Part shown: positions 52,292-61,217 of the stretch, one piece after another | Position numbering within the stretch: the first letter of the stretch is position 1 | How the letters are laid out: every line of letters begins with the position of its first letter | Assembly: GCA_014075295.1 (NCBI GenBank) | Contig: CP046180.1 | Location: 1,098,548 to 1,162,547 of the forward strand | Length of the DNA stretch: 64,000 bases | Source of the DNA: Candidatus Mycalebacterium zealandia | Lineage (GTDB): Bacteria > Desulfobacterota_D > UBA1144 > Nemesobacterales > Mycalebacteriaceae | Direction of reading: 5' to 3' | Notes under the pieces: generated by a model | What the model was told of the DNA's origin: nothing | Databases searched by the model: none | Seen by the model: only the letters and a program-made list of their open reading frames with translations | Program-made: the position numbers and the translations under genes

Positions 52292-53856
52292 GTTCTCTTA
52301 CGGCTTTTCTTCTGCTAATAGGTCTGCTCGTGTTCGTCCACGAGATGGGACATTTTCTGGTCGCGAAATGGTGCGGAGTTCGGGTTGAACAGTTTTCTCT
52401 CGGCTTCGGGCCCACGATTTTGAGTTTCACTCGCGGCGAAACCACATACAAAATCTGCCTCCTCCCGCTCGGCGGCTATGTGAAGATGACCGGAGAATCA
52501 GACGAGGGAGGCGCGTTTGTGGAAAACATCTCCGGCGGAGCGAAAACGCCGTTTGAAAAAGGCGACACTATTCTCTCGATTGACGGCGCGGACATCGCGC
52601 CCGATTCGAGCTGGAAAGAAATAGTGAATTCTCTGCGCGGCAAGGACGCGCCGGGCGAGACTGTTGTCAGAAGAAACAACTCCGAGATGCTCATCAAAGC
52701 CTCCGGCGAGGATTTTGAGCGCATTGAGGCGTATTCCGGCGACGAATTTCCCCGCTCTTTTTCGAGAAAAAGCGTCTCGCGCAGAATGGCAATTGTAACG
52801 GCGGGACCTCTGATGAATTTCCTGTTGCCGTTCATTCTCATACCCGTCGCTTTTCTTGCGGGGGTGTATGTTCCGGCTTATCTGGAATCCGAACCCGTTG
52901 TGGTGCGGATTGCGGACGGCGCGGACAAAGCGGTTCGCAAGGGCGACAAGATAGTTTCGGTGAACGGCGGGACGGTGAAAAAATGGAGAGACGTGTCTTC
53001 GGCGTTGAGCGGAAAAGACGGTGTCGCGCGCATTGAGATTGAGCGGGGAGGCAAGGTTCTTCCGCTTGAAGTCAGCACGCGCGGCATAGACCCCGAACTC
53101 ATCGCCGAAGAGCGTGAGGCGGTGGTAGGCGGTGTGGCGGACGGCTCGCCCGCCCGTAGCGCGGGCATAAAAGCCGGCGACAAAATAGTGTCAATCAACG
53201 GACGGAAAATCAGTGGCTGGAACCAAATGGCAAGCGTCATAAGGGAAAGCGCGGGACGCGAAATTGATTTAGCGCTCAAAAGAAACGGTAAAACTGTAAA
53301 AACATCCGTAGTTCCCATAACGATGCCCGGAAGCAAAAACGCGGCGATAGGCATAACCCTCAAAAGAGAACAAATCTTGAAAAAGTTCGGGCTCATTGAG
53401 TCCGCTACCGGCGGAATAAGAAGAGCGGCGGAAATGACCGTTCAGGTAATCTCGCTTTTCTTCGCCCTGCTCTTTTCCATCATCGGGGGCGAGATGTCTC
53501 TGGGACAGGTCGGCAAAACGGTCGCGGGACCGCTTTTCATAGCAAAAATGTCCGGCGCGATGGCGGAGCAGGGAATCGCGAGTTTGCTGATGTTCGCATC
53601 TTTTATAAGCGTGAACCTCGCGGTGGTAAACCTTCTGCCAATCCCCGTGCTTGACGGCGGGCACATGGTCTACCTGACCATAGAAGCGGCAAGAAAAAAA
53701 CCGCTTTCCCGCGCCACTCTTGAAACGGCGCAGAGAATAGGATTTTCTTTTCTCATAGTTATAATGCTGGTCGCCACCTACAACGACGTTACAAACCTGT
53801 GGGGCGGCATCGCCGAGTGGTTGAAAAGTTTGACCGGCATGTTGGGAGGAAACTGA
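52288..53856 (+). CDS. rseP: RseP-family site-2 protease
   Basis: The 522-aa membrane metalloprotease cleaves membrane-anchored regulators such as anti-sigma factors. The zinc site HEMGH (residues about 18-22, in VFVHEMGHFLVAKW) and the second site LPIPVLDGGH are intact. Two PDZ domains lie between (about 65-130 and 195-360), and four membrane segments are visible. Length is longer than E. coli RseP (450 aa) because of the PDZ region. It starts by 4-bp overlap with dxr. Its stop is inside the spacer of the NTF2-like gene's ribosome-binding site. Confidence 0.93.
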   Translation: MSSLTAFLLLIGLLVFVHEMGHFLVAKWCGVRVEQFSLGFGPTILSFTRGETTYKICLLPLGGYVKMTGESDEGGAFVENISGGAKTPFEKGDTILSIDGADIAPDSSWKEIVNSLRGKDAPGETVVRRNNSEMLIKASGEDFERIEAYSGDEFPRSFSRKSVSRRMAIVTAGPLMNFLLPFILIPVAFLAGVYVPAYLESEPVVVRIADGADKAVRKGDKIVSVNGGTVKKWRDVSSALSGKDGVARIEIERGGKVLPLEVSTRGIDPELIAEEREAVVGGVADGSPARSAGIKAGDKIVSINGRKISGWNQMASVIRESAGREIDLALKRNGKTVKTSVVPITMPGSKNAAIGITLKREQILKKFGLIESATGGIRRAAEMTVQVISLFFALLFSIIGGEMSLGQVGKTVAGPLFIAKMSGAMAEQGIASLLMFASFISVNLAVVNLLPIPVLDGGHMVYLTIEAARKKPLSRATLETAQRIGFSFLIVIMLVATYNDVTNLWGGIAEWLKSLTGMLGGN

Positions 53857-53857
53857 A

Positions 53858-54277
53858 ATATCCGACAAAGATGAAATCCTCAAAGCGAATGACAACTTCT
53901 ACTCGGCTCTCGCCACAAGAGACCTCAAAGCAATGGAAAAGGTCTGGCAGACCGATGAAAAGGCGGGTTGCGTCCACCCCGGCTGGGCAATAATGCGGAA
54001 CTGGGAAACTATAATGCAGAGTTGGGAAAGCATCTTCGACCCTCAGGATCAGGTTGACATAAAATTGTCTCAAGTTTCGCTTGAAATAAGCAGCGATATG
54101 GCGTGGGTAACCTGCATACAGGAAATGACCTACATAAAAAGGAAGCCGGTAACCTTCAACATCTCACAGTCAACAAATATCTTCAAAAAAGACACGGATC
54201 GCTGGGTGATGCTGATTCATCACGCTTCACCCATAATCGTAAGCAGTTACCGCCCGCAGGTGTCAAGCATTCAGTAA
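53858..54277 (+). CDS. NTF2-like (SnoaL/DUF4440-type) protein with apparent ATA start
   Basis: The protein belongs to the cone-shaped NTF2-like superfamily: EILKANDNFYSALATRDLKAM, then WQTDEKAGCVHPGWAIMRNW, and a C-terminal beta sheet (WVTCIQEMTY, WVMLIHHASPI). Bacterial members with the CVHPGW motif are of unknown function. The first standard start in frame is ATG 53933, which would cut off the conserved first helix. The codon in the right place is ATA at 53858-53860, exactly 7 nt after a perfect GGAGGA (53845-53850). I therefore propose an ATA start (139 aa). It is probably translated from the rseP message. Confidence 0.72.
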   Translation: MSDKDEILKANDNFYSALATRDLKAMEKVWQTDEKAGCVHPGWAIMRNWETIMQSWESIFDPQDQVDIKLSQVSLEISSDMAWVTCIQEMTYIKRKPVTFNISQSTNIFKKDTDRWVMLIHHASPIIVSSYRPQVSSIQ

Positions 54278-54342
54278 TGCGGTAATGTCTTTTCGCGTTT
54301 ATTCGTGATATAGTTTGAAGCACGCACCCGGAGGGGCGGAAA

Positions 54343-55200
54343 ATGAGTGAACAGGAATCCTATGTTTATGAACCCTTTGCCGAGACCGAAGAATACAAGA
54401 AGGTCAACGGCGAGATAATTACCGAGTGGGTCGATTTGATGATTGACCGCGGCACCGAGCGTGTTGATAAGATAGTCGACATCGCGACCGGAGTCGGCAC
54501 GATGGTGCAGTTGTTTGTGTCAAAACTTCCCGAACAGTTCAATTATTCTGAAATTGTGTGTCTTGACCAGTCAGCCGAAGCTCTCAAAAGAGCGGCGGAA
54601 AAACTTGAAAAAATAGTCCCCGCGATGAGTTTCATCAACGCGAAAATTCAGGACGCGGAAATTGAGAAACAGTCCATTGATGTTGTCATCTGGGGCAACG
54701 GCATACACTACCTCACACAAGAGGAACAGGTGGAAAGTCTGATAAACATAAGAAAGGGAATGAAGGAAGGCGGATGGCTTTTCTTCAACACCGCCTTCTA
54801 CGAGGGCTCCAGACCGCAGGACACCCTTTCGTTCTACCGCACACAGGTTAAAAAGGCAGTTCAAAGTCTGCACAAGCGCGGCATAAAAAGGGAAAGAGAG
54901 CACAAAAGAGCCGAAGCCGCGAGCTTCCATCCCAGAGACCATTATGAAGAACTTGTTTTGTCCGCGGGTTTCAAACTTGTGGAGGCGAAAGAATACGCCG
55001 CGAGTTTGAGTAAAGAGGCGTGGGAATACATCAGTTCGTTCCAGCAATACGCTTCGGGCGCGCTCGGCGGCTATCCGGTTGAAGAAGCGTCCATCGCCAT
55101 GAGAGACGCAGTGGAACCAGCGATAATAGAGCACGGACGCGAAGAAAACGGCACCTTTTTCGTAACAAGAAACTGGCTGTCAGTCTGCGCAAGCGCTTAA
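54343..55200 (+). CDS. Class I SAM-dependent methyltransferase
   Basis: The 285-aa protein has the Rossmann motif VDIATGVGTMVQLFV, acidic post-strand residue in VCLDQSAEALKRA and motif IV WGNGIHYL. The substrate is not evident. The C-terminal ~90 residues are helical with a basic stretch (HKRGIKREREHKR) that might contact a nucleic acid or anionic lipid. The start has a good GGAGGGG ribosome-binding site. It is transcribed alone and converges on the cobalamin operon. Confidence 0.8.
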   Translation: MSEQESYVYEPFAETEEYKKVNGEIITEWVDLMIDRGTERVDKIVDIATGVGTMVQLFVSKLPEQFNYSEIVCLDQSAEALKRAAEKLEKIVPAMSFINAKIQDAEIEKQSIDVVIWGNGIHYLTQEEQVESLINIRKGMKEGGWLFFNTAFYEGSRPQDTLSFYRTQVKKAVQSLHKRGIKREREHKRAEAASFHPRDHYEELVLSAGFKLVEAKEYAASLSKEAWEYISSFQQYASGALGGYPVEEASIAMRDAVEPAIIEHGREENGTFFVTRNWLSVCASA

Positions 55201-55223
55201 GAAAAACCTTCAAGCGCCGGTTT

Positions 55224-55745
55224 TCACTTAATTCTGACCGCCGCACCGGCGACAAGCAGATACGCTTCATCACATAAAGACACAACGCGCCTGTTAAGCG
55301 TGGCAATTTCGTTCGCGTAGGCGCGGGTCTGTTTCTCCGGCGGAATAAGGCCCATTCCCGTCTCGTTGGTTACCGCTATAACAAGCCCCCGGAAGTTCTC
55401 AAACTGTTCGCAAAACTTTTCCTTCTCACTCCGCGATTGCTCTTCTCCAACTTGCGAAAGATTGGCAAGCCAGACGGTCAGGCAGTCAACAACGGCAACG
55501 CAGCGCGGGTCGTCCGCGAAACGCTCAAGCGCGCCGCCGGGCGAAAGTGGCTCTTCCACGGTTTTGAACCGCTCATCGCGCTCAAGTTGATGCAGCCGTA
55601 TTTTCTCCCTCATCTCATCGTCAAACGGGGTCGCGGTCGCGATAAAAATGCGCGCGGAAAACTCCGCGCTCCGTTCCGCTATTTCAAGGGCGCGGGAACT
55701 TTTCCCGCTTCCGACCCCACCCGTGAGAACTATCTTTTTCCCCAT
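55224..55745 (-). CDS. cobU: Adenosylcobinamide kinase/GTP guanylyltransferase
   Basis: The 173-aa enzyme phosphorylates and then guanylylates adenosylcobinamide. The P-loop is LTGGVGSGKSSRALEIAE at the N-terminus, and the histidine in IRLHQLERDERF accepts GMP. VVDCLTVWLANL is the metal-binding part. It is the last gene of the operon and overlaps the preceding TIM-barrel gene by 16 bp. Confidence 0.93.
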   Translation of the reverse strand: MGKKIVLTGGVGSGKSSRALEIAERSAEFSARIFIATATPFDDEMREKIRLHQLERDERFKTVEEPLSPGGALERFADDPRCVAVVDCLTVWLANLSQVGEEQSRSEKEKFCEQFENFRGLVIAVTNETGMGLIPPEKQTRAYANEIATLNRRVVSLCDEAYLLVAGAAVRIK

Positions 55746-56488
55746 CTCTCAATCTCCGAATCCACAATCTTTTTTGACAGAAAAAAATCCTCCTGGCCAA
55801 ACATTTCAATCGTTAAAACCCCTTCATATCCGCTTGACAGAAGTACGCCCGTAACACCGGGCACAAAACCCGGCGGCGCGTCCTGAAAACCCAAATGCCT
55901 GTCCGAATCGGGGTCGTGCATATAGAAATGCACAATTCCGGTTTTGTCCCGGAGCGCGAGGTATATCTCCCTCCAGTCATCGCCCGCCTTGTGCGCGTGC
56001 GCGATGTCAAGACAGAGCCGCACGGGCGAGCGTTCAAAAACCGGTTCAAGCCGGTTGAAGGAATACGATGAGAGGTTTTCAACAAAAAGATTTCCGCCAC
56101 ACGCGGCGAAAATCTCAGACCCGGCGGCACAGGCGGCGTCCGTCCAACCGGCTTCCGCAGTTTCCCCTCCGGGGAGGTGCAAAACATACCCATAGGGTTT
56201 CAAAGGCGAGGTCAAATCCGCTATCTGCGCGGCGCGACGGAGCGAAAAACTTCTAAAACTCCGGTCTTTTGAGCAAACATCAATATCAAGCGGAAGGTGA
56301 ACCGTGTATGAAAAACCGCCGCTTCCGGAAAGCTCTCCAAGGCGGTCAATCTCTTCGGCGGAAGGCAGAGAGTCTTCATCCGCGCCTTCAAATATCAGCA
56401 GTTCCACATCGTCAACAAGATCGGCGAGTTTTTCAACATTTGACACGATGTCCGCCGGATATACATACGAAGTGCATCCAAGTTTCAA
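55730..56488 (-). CDS. TIM-barrel (AP endonuclease superfamily) protein, candidate cobamide-remodelling CbiR
   Basis: The 252-aa protein has the xylose-isomerase/AP-endonuclease-2-like fold, with VHLPLDIDV, ENLSSYSFNRLEPVF, RLCLDIAHAHKAG and HFYMHDPDSDRHLGF supplying metal-binding Glu, His and Asp residues. Its place between cobS and cobU, overlapping both, strongly suggests a cobalamin role. CbiR is a known member of this superfamily that hydrolyses cobamides so that the lower ligand can be exchanged. I infer that role, but have no sequence comparison to prove it. The alternative is an unrelated sugar isomerase. Confidence 0.65.
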   Translation of the reverse strand: MKLGCTSYVYPADIVSNVEKLADLVDDVELLIFEGADEDSLPSAEEIDRLGELSGSGGFSYTVHLPLDIDVCSKDRSFRSFSLRRAAQIADLTSPLKPYGYVLHLPGGETAEAGWTDAACAAGSEIFAACGGNLFVENLSSYSFNRLEPVFERSPVRLCLDIAHAHKAGDDWREIYLALRDKTGIVHFYMHDPDSDRHLGFQDAPPGFVPGVTGVLLSSGYEGVLTIEMFGQEDFFLSKKIVDSEIERWGKR

Positions 56489-57246
56489 AGCATCTTACCC
56501 GCGACCATGAAACCAAAAACCTCACAGATTTCAATCACCGCTCCGTGAACGTCTCCGTTGGGTTCGCCGAACGCGGTCTTGAAAAACCTCGTGAGAAAAA
56601 ACGCCGCCACGGATACCAAAAGCACTATGCCTATTCCACCAAATCCGCAGAGGACAAAAGCAATGGCAAATGCAACAATTGTCGCTCTGAGTGCGATTTC
56701 CGTGTCTCCGCCGAAGTTGAATCTGCGGGCGAGCCCTCCCGAATCCGACCATTTGCCGTCCGACATATACGACACAATCACCGACCCTAAACGTGAAATG
56801 GCGGGTACTGCCACAAGCGCGGCGGTGAAAAAGTTGGGCGAGACCGAACCGAGCGCGAGAATTTTCGCGACAATAACAAAAGCGACCGCCGAAACGCCGA
56901 AACTCCCAAGCCTTGTATCCTTCATCACCTCAAGCGCCCTGTCCTTGTCGCCGAAGTAGTGAAGAGCGTCAAAACAGTCTCCCACGCCGTCAAGATGCAA
57001 ACCCCGGGTTACAACCGCCAGCCCGGCAACCGCGATAGCCGCGAGAGCAAAGGACGACTCCACAAAAACAGACAGGACAATTACAACCGCCGCGCTTGCC
57101 GCGCCGGCGACAACCCCCGCGACCGGAAAAAACGGCAAAGCCGCAGATGCCTTTTCCTTCGTTAAATCACCCGAAGAACCCCACGGGTTGAATATGGTGA
57201 GAAAGCGAACGGCGGTTTTAACACCGTCAAAGTTGTAACCCTTCAT
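56485..57246 (-). CDS. cobS: Adenosylcobinamide-GDP ribazoletransferase
   Basis: The 253-aa membrane enzyme joins adenosylcobinamide-GDP with alpha-ribazole to complete cobalamin. The N-terminal AVRFLTIFNP, PFFPVAGVVAGA, the metal motif TRGLHLDGVGDCFDAL and the DTRLGSFG motif are typical. Several membrane helices follow. I start at the ATG at 57246; a longer frame overlaps cobT and lacks conservation. It overlaps the CbiR-like gene by 4 bp. Confidence 0.93.
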   Translation of the reverse strand: MKGYNFDGVKTAVRFLTIFNPWGSSGDLTKEKASAALPFFPVAGVVAGAASAAVVIVLSVFVESSFALAAIAVAGLAVVTRGLHLDGVGDCFDALHYFGDKDRALEVMKDTRLGSFGVSAVAFVIVAKILALGSVSPNFFTAALVAVPAISRLGSVIVSYMSDGKWSDSGGLARRFNFGGDTEIALRATIVAFAIAFVLCGFGGIGIVLLVSVAAFFLTRFFKTAFGEPNGDVHGAVIEICEVFGFMVAGKML

Positions 57247-57289
57247 GGCAGAAAGAATAACAAAAAGAAGTTTGGATTGCGAAAGAGTT

Positions 57290-58351
57290 TTAACGCGGCG
57301 CGGCACTGACTTTTCCTTTCTCAAAAGTCGCCATGTGGTTAAAAAGGCCAATCGCCGCCTCAATAACGGAAATCATTATGAGTCCGCCCGTGCCTTCGCC
57401 GAGACGCATTTCAAAATCCATGGGAGATTTCACGCCGAGCGCCTTGAGAACTTTGCCGTGACCTTTCTCCGCACTCTTGTGCGAAAAAAACAGATAGTCC
57501 GCGACCGCGGGCGCGATGGCGCGGGCAAGAACCGCTCCGGCGGTTGCCACAAAGCCGTCAACAACAACGGGAATCCGGCGCGCGGCAAGCCCGAGAGTCA
57601 TTCCCGCTATTGCGCCGATTTCGTATCCGCCAACTTTGCGCAGTATGTCAACCGGATGCTTAGGGCGCGAAGGAAAGTGTTTTCTCAGCGCGGCGGACAC
57701 AACGGCGGTTTTCTTCTTTAATCCGGCGGAATCAACTCCCGTTCCCAAACCGACAATATCCGAGGGTGAAAGTTCCAGACAGGCACACACAACTGCGGCC
57801 GCCGAAGTGGTGTTGGCTATGCCCATGTCGCCCGGCACGGCAAGCGAGTATCCTTTTTCGGCGAGTTCAAACGCGGTTTCAATGCCAGCCTCAACGCTCT
57901 TCACGGCTTGCGCGCGCGTCATCGCCGCGCCGCGTGCGAAGTTGCGCGTTCCCTTTGAAACTTTTTTTGAAATGACCCCGCTACGGGCGGGAAAATCAAA
58001 ATCCACCCCGACATCAACCGCAAACACGTCCGCGCCAGCCCCGCGGGCAAGAACATTCACCGCCGCGCCGCCATCAAGAAAGTTTTGAACCATCTGCCGC
58101 GTAACCTCTTTGGGAAACGCACTCACGCCCTCGGCGGCGACTCCGTGATCGGCGGCAAAAACTACAACCGCTTTTTTGCCAACCCTCGGACGGGGTTCCC
58201 CCGAAATTGCCGCCATTCTTGCGGCAATGTCTTCAAGAATTCCGAGACTGCCCGGAGGCTTGATTAGTGAATCGCACCTCTTAAGCGCCTTGTCGTAAAT
58301 GACACGGTCGGGAGGAGTTATTGCGGAAACTGCGTCTTCAATCAGACCCAT
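57290..58351 (-). CDS. cobT: Nicotinate-nucleotide-dimethylbenzimidazole phosphoribosyltransferase
   Basis: The 353-aa enzyme activates the lower ligand as alpha-ribazole phosphate. It shows KPPGSLGILEDIAARMAAI, VFAADHGVAAEGVSAFP (catalytic Asp/His region), GDMGIANTTSAAAV and EGTGGLIMI with the catalytic glutamate at the end. It lies 26 bp after the iron-permease gene and 43 bp before cobS. Length is normal. Confidence 0.94.
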   Translation of the reverse strand: MGLIEDAVSAITPPDRVIYDKALKRCDSLIKPPGSLGILEDIAARMAAISGEPRPRVGKKAVVVFAADHGVAAEGVSAFPKEVTRQMVQNFLDGGAAVNVLARGAGADVFAVDVGVDFDFPARSGVISKKVSKGTRNFARGAAMTRAQAVKSVEAGIETAFELAEKGYSLAVPGDMGIANTTSAAAVVCACLELSPSDIVGLGTGVDSAGLKKKTAVVSAALRKHFPSRPKHPVDILRKVGGYEIGAIAGMTLGLAARRIPVVVDGFVATAGAVLARAIAPAVADYLFFSHKSAEKGHGKVLKALGVKSPMDFEMRLGEGTGGLIMISVIEAAIGLFNHMATFEKGKVSAAPR

Positions 58352-58377
58352 TTATCAAAATCCGTTAATGGAAGCGG

Positions 58378-59277
58378 TTAAGTGCGTTTGGCGCGCGAGT
58401 CCGAAATAACGAAAGAAACTTTCACCGCGGCGAACACAATTGCGGCCGCCACAAACACCTGCGGCACAACGGTTTCATAAGTTGGATAGATACCCAGCGT
58501 GCTCAAACGCGGAACAAAACTCGCGACCGTCTCCGATATAATTCCAACTTCCTGCAACTCGTGAATTCCCTTGCCAACAAGTATGAAACTCAATCCGTAA
58601 AGGACGAGACCGGTAACTGAAAACATGTATTGAACGGGCAGACGCACGGAAAGTTTGAATATCGCGAGCGACAAAACTACGACCGACGCAACCCCTATGA
58701 TAAGCCCCCACATCACAAAACTTCTGAACGCTTCGGCTTGAAAAAGAAGCGCCTGATAGAAAAGTACGGTTTCAAGCGCCTCGCGGTAAACGGCAAGAAA
58801 GGAAACTCCCATTATCGCCATCATGCTTTTCGCGCTCATCGCCTCTTTAATTTTGGAGTCTATGTATTGCTTCCACTTCTCAACTTCAATTTTTGATATG
58901 AGCCAGTAACTGACATAAAACAGTACCAGCGCGGCAAGCAAAGAGGTTACACCTTCTATTATTTCCGCCTGTGCGCCTGAAATTCTTATCACTGTAACGC
59001 TCGCCCACCACGTTACCAGACCGGCGGCAATCGCCGCAATCCAGCCAAAATGCACATACTTGACCGAATCCCGCGCATTCATCGCGTAAAGGGCGGAAAT
59101 CATCGCGACTATAATAAAAACGGCTTCAAGCGATTCCCTGACTATGATTGAAAAAGAACTGATAAAGGCGACCGTTCCCGATGTGGTCATTGCGGGGTTT
59201 ACCGAATCGGCAAACGCCGCAGTCGGCAACGCTGTTAAAACAAACACAAGCAAACATTGAAACCGCTTCTCAAACAT
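58378..59277 (-). CDS. FTR1-family iron permease
   Basis: This ~299-aa membrane protein carries two R-E-x-x-E iron motifs, RESLEAVF and REALETVLF, about 100 residues apart, as in FTR1/EfeU. An N-terminal signal-like segment (CLLVFVLTALPTAAFA) precedes seven hydrophobic helices. I choose the second ATG (59277), which is 7 nt after GGAGG; the ATG at 59283 is too close to that site. It is the first gene of the cobalamin operon, which is unusual; it may supply iron or another metal. Confidence 0.85.
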   Translation of the reverse strand: MFEKRFQCLLVFVLTALPTAAFADSVNPAMTTSGTVAFISSFSIIVRESLEAVFIIVAMISALYAMNARDSVKYVHFGWIAAIAAGLVTWWASVTVIRISGAQAEIIEGVTSLLAALVLFYVSYWLISKIEVEKWKQYIDSKIKEAMSAKSMMAIMGVSFLAVYREALETVLFYQALLFQAEAFRSFVMWGLIIGVASVVVLSLAIFKLSVRLPVQYMFSVTGLVLYGLSFILVGKGIHELQEVGIISETVASFVPRLSTLGIYPTYETVVPQVFVAAAIVFAAVKVSFVISDSRAKRT

Positions 59278-59402
59278 ATTCATCCCTCCGTTCTCTGGCG
59301 TAACAGCGGCAAAGTCTATATTGAAGACCTTCAATGTCAAGAATAGAAATTACCGCTCCGTTTTTTTGCAAAACAAAACCGCTATATTTATGTTTAAACG
59401 CT

Positions 59403-61217
59403 ATGAAACAGTTTTCGCGAAACGCAAAGGCAAGAGGGAAAAAGTTCTTTGGAAACTTTCCTCCGGTGTCAGCCGGGCAATGGAAACGCTCCATAGAGAA
59501 AGACCTCAAAGGCGCGGACTATGAGAAAAAACTTGTCTGGAAGCCCGGAGGCGAAATTTCCGTTGATCCGTTCTACTCCGCCGCACAGACAAAAAATCTG
59601 AAACTTTCCCCCGCTCCGGCGCCCGGCAGTTTTCCGTTCACACGCGAACTGTCCGAGTGGAAAATATGTGAGGACATCCCCCCCCTTTCCGCGCCGCGCG
59701 CCGCCACAATGGCGGCAAAGGGAGTGGAAGGCGGAGCGGACTGGATTTTATTCAGAAACCCGAAGGTCCGAACCGCGAAAGACTTCGCGAAGATTCTCTC
59801 GGAAACGGACCTCGCAAAAACGGGAGTCTGTTTCGCGCCCGCGCGCGGTTCGGTCAGGCAGGCGGAATTGTTTGAAAAATCCGTATCGTCCGCCGACCTC
59901 ACGGGATTTTTCCTTTGCGACCCAATCGGCGCAGGCGAAACGGACGAAACAAAACGGCTCGCGAAACTCATCAAACGGTTTGACAAACGCACAAGCAGCT
60001 ACGGCTGCGTTGGAGTGAACGGCGCGGAGTTCCACAACTCCGGCGCGACCGCTGCCGAGGAAGCGGCGTTTGCCCTCGCTCTCGGCGCGGAATATCTTGT
60101 CGCTCTCGGCAAACACGGCGTGCCCGCCCGGGTTGCCGCGAAATCCATGGTTTTTCATTTCTCCGTGGGCTCGGTTTTCTTTATGGAGATAGCGAAACTC
60201 CGCGCCGCGCGCGCGGTTTGGGCGCACATCGTTGAGCGTTTTGACGCACGAACGAACGGGCGGATGAAAATTCACGTTTCGGCGTCGGTGCTCAACAAGT
60301 CCGTTTGCGATCCGGAAGTGAACATACTTCGAGCGACCGGCGAAGCAATGGCGGCGATTGTGGGCGGATGCAATTCGCTTTCAATACCGGCTTTTGACGG
60401 CAGATACCGCAACGCGGAGAAGTCCCAAACGGTGGCGCGCAACACCCAACTCATACTTAAAGAGGAATGCGGACTTCACAGGGTTGCCGACCCGTGCGCG
60501 GGCTCGTATTACGTTGACGCGCTGACGGACAAACTCGCGGACGCGGTTTTGAATCTGTTTCTTGATATTGAGAAGCGCGGCGGATTTGCCAAATGCCTCG
60601 CGGACGGATTTATAAAAAAACGGCTTCGCGACAGCGCGAAAGAAAGGGCGCGGCAAATCGCGGAGGGAAAAGAATCTCTCATAGGCGTGAATAGATATCC
60701 CATTGAGAATGAGCGCGTAGCGGACAGGATAAAGGCCAAACCCCGAGGCGCGGGCGGAGAGTTTGAGATTTTGAGAGCCGAAACCGAGCGGAGCTCGCGC
60801 GGGAAAAAGGCGAAGTTTCCGTCCGTTTTTCTGGTTCAGACCGGAGACCCCGCGATGCGCAGCGCGAGGGCGGTTTTCTCAACCAACTTCTTCGCGGCGG
60901 CGGGTTTTGAAATCATAAACGGCGGAGTGTTCTCCTCTCCCCGGAGCGCTTCTGCCGCCGCGGTGAAAAGCCACGCCGATGTTTTCGTTGTCTGCTCACA
61001 AAACAGCACCTATGCGGATTTTGTTCCGCCGTTTGCGCGTGCGTTGAAAAGAAAAAAGAAAAACGCCCTTGTTGCAGTCGCGGGAAACCTTGAGGAAACA
61101 GACAGGCGGGCATGTGAAAAAGCGGGAGTGGACGAATTCATACACGTCCGCTCAAACATCCTTGAGACCTTGAAAAAAACACAGAAAGCCATCGGAATCG
61201 GAGGGGCTGGAAAGTGA
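59403..61217 (+). CDS. mutA: Methylmalonyl-CoA mutase, small subunit
   Basis: The 604-aa product has the mutase barrel fold, with [16 protein letters not shown] and [20 protein letters not shown]. The C-terminal domain lacks the D-x-H-x-x-G B12 ligand, so this is the non-catalytic beta/small subunit. Such subunits pair with the large subunit encoded next. The ATG at 59403 opens a basic leader followed by [19 protein letters not shown], the family N-terminus. The stop overlaps mutB by 4 bp. Confidence 0.93.
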   Translation: MKQFSRNAKARGKKFFGNFPPVSAGQWKRSIEKDLKGADYEKKLVWKPGGEISVDPFYSAAQTKNLKLSPAPAPGSFPFTRELSEWKICEDIPPLSAPRAATMAAKGVEGGADWILFRNPKVRTAKDFAKILSETDLAKTGVCFAPARGSVRQAELFEKSVSSADLTGFFLCDPIGAGETDETKRLAKLIKRFDKRTSSYGCVGVNGAEFHNSGATAAEEAAFALALGAEYLVALGKHGVPARVAAKSMVFHFSVGSVFFMEIAKLRAARAVWAHIVERFDARTNGRMKIHVSASVLNKSVCDPEVNILRATGEAMAAIVGGCNSLSIPAFDGRYRNAEKSQTVARNTQLILKEECGLHRVADPCAGSYYVDALTDKLADAVLNLFLDIEKRGGFAKCLADGFIKKRLRDSAKERARQIAEGKESLIGVNRYPIENERVADRIKAKPRGAGGEFEILRAETERSSRGKKAKFPSVFLVQTGDPAMRSARAVFSTNFFAAAGFEIINGGVFSSPRSASAAAVKSHADVFVVCSQNSTYADFVPPFARALKRKKKNALVAVAGNLEETDRRACEKAGVDEFIHVRSNILETLKKTQKAIGIGGAGK

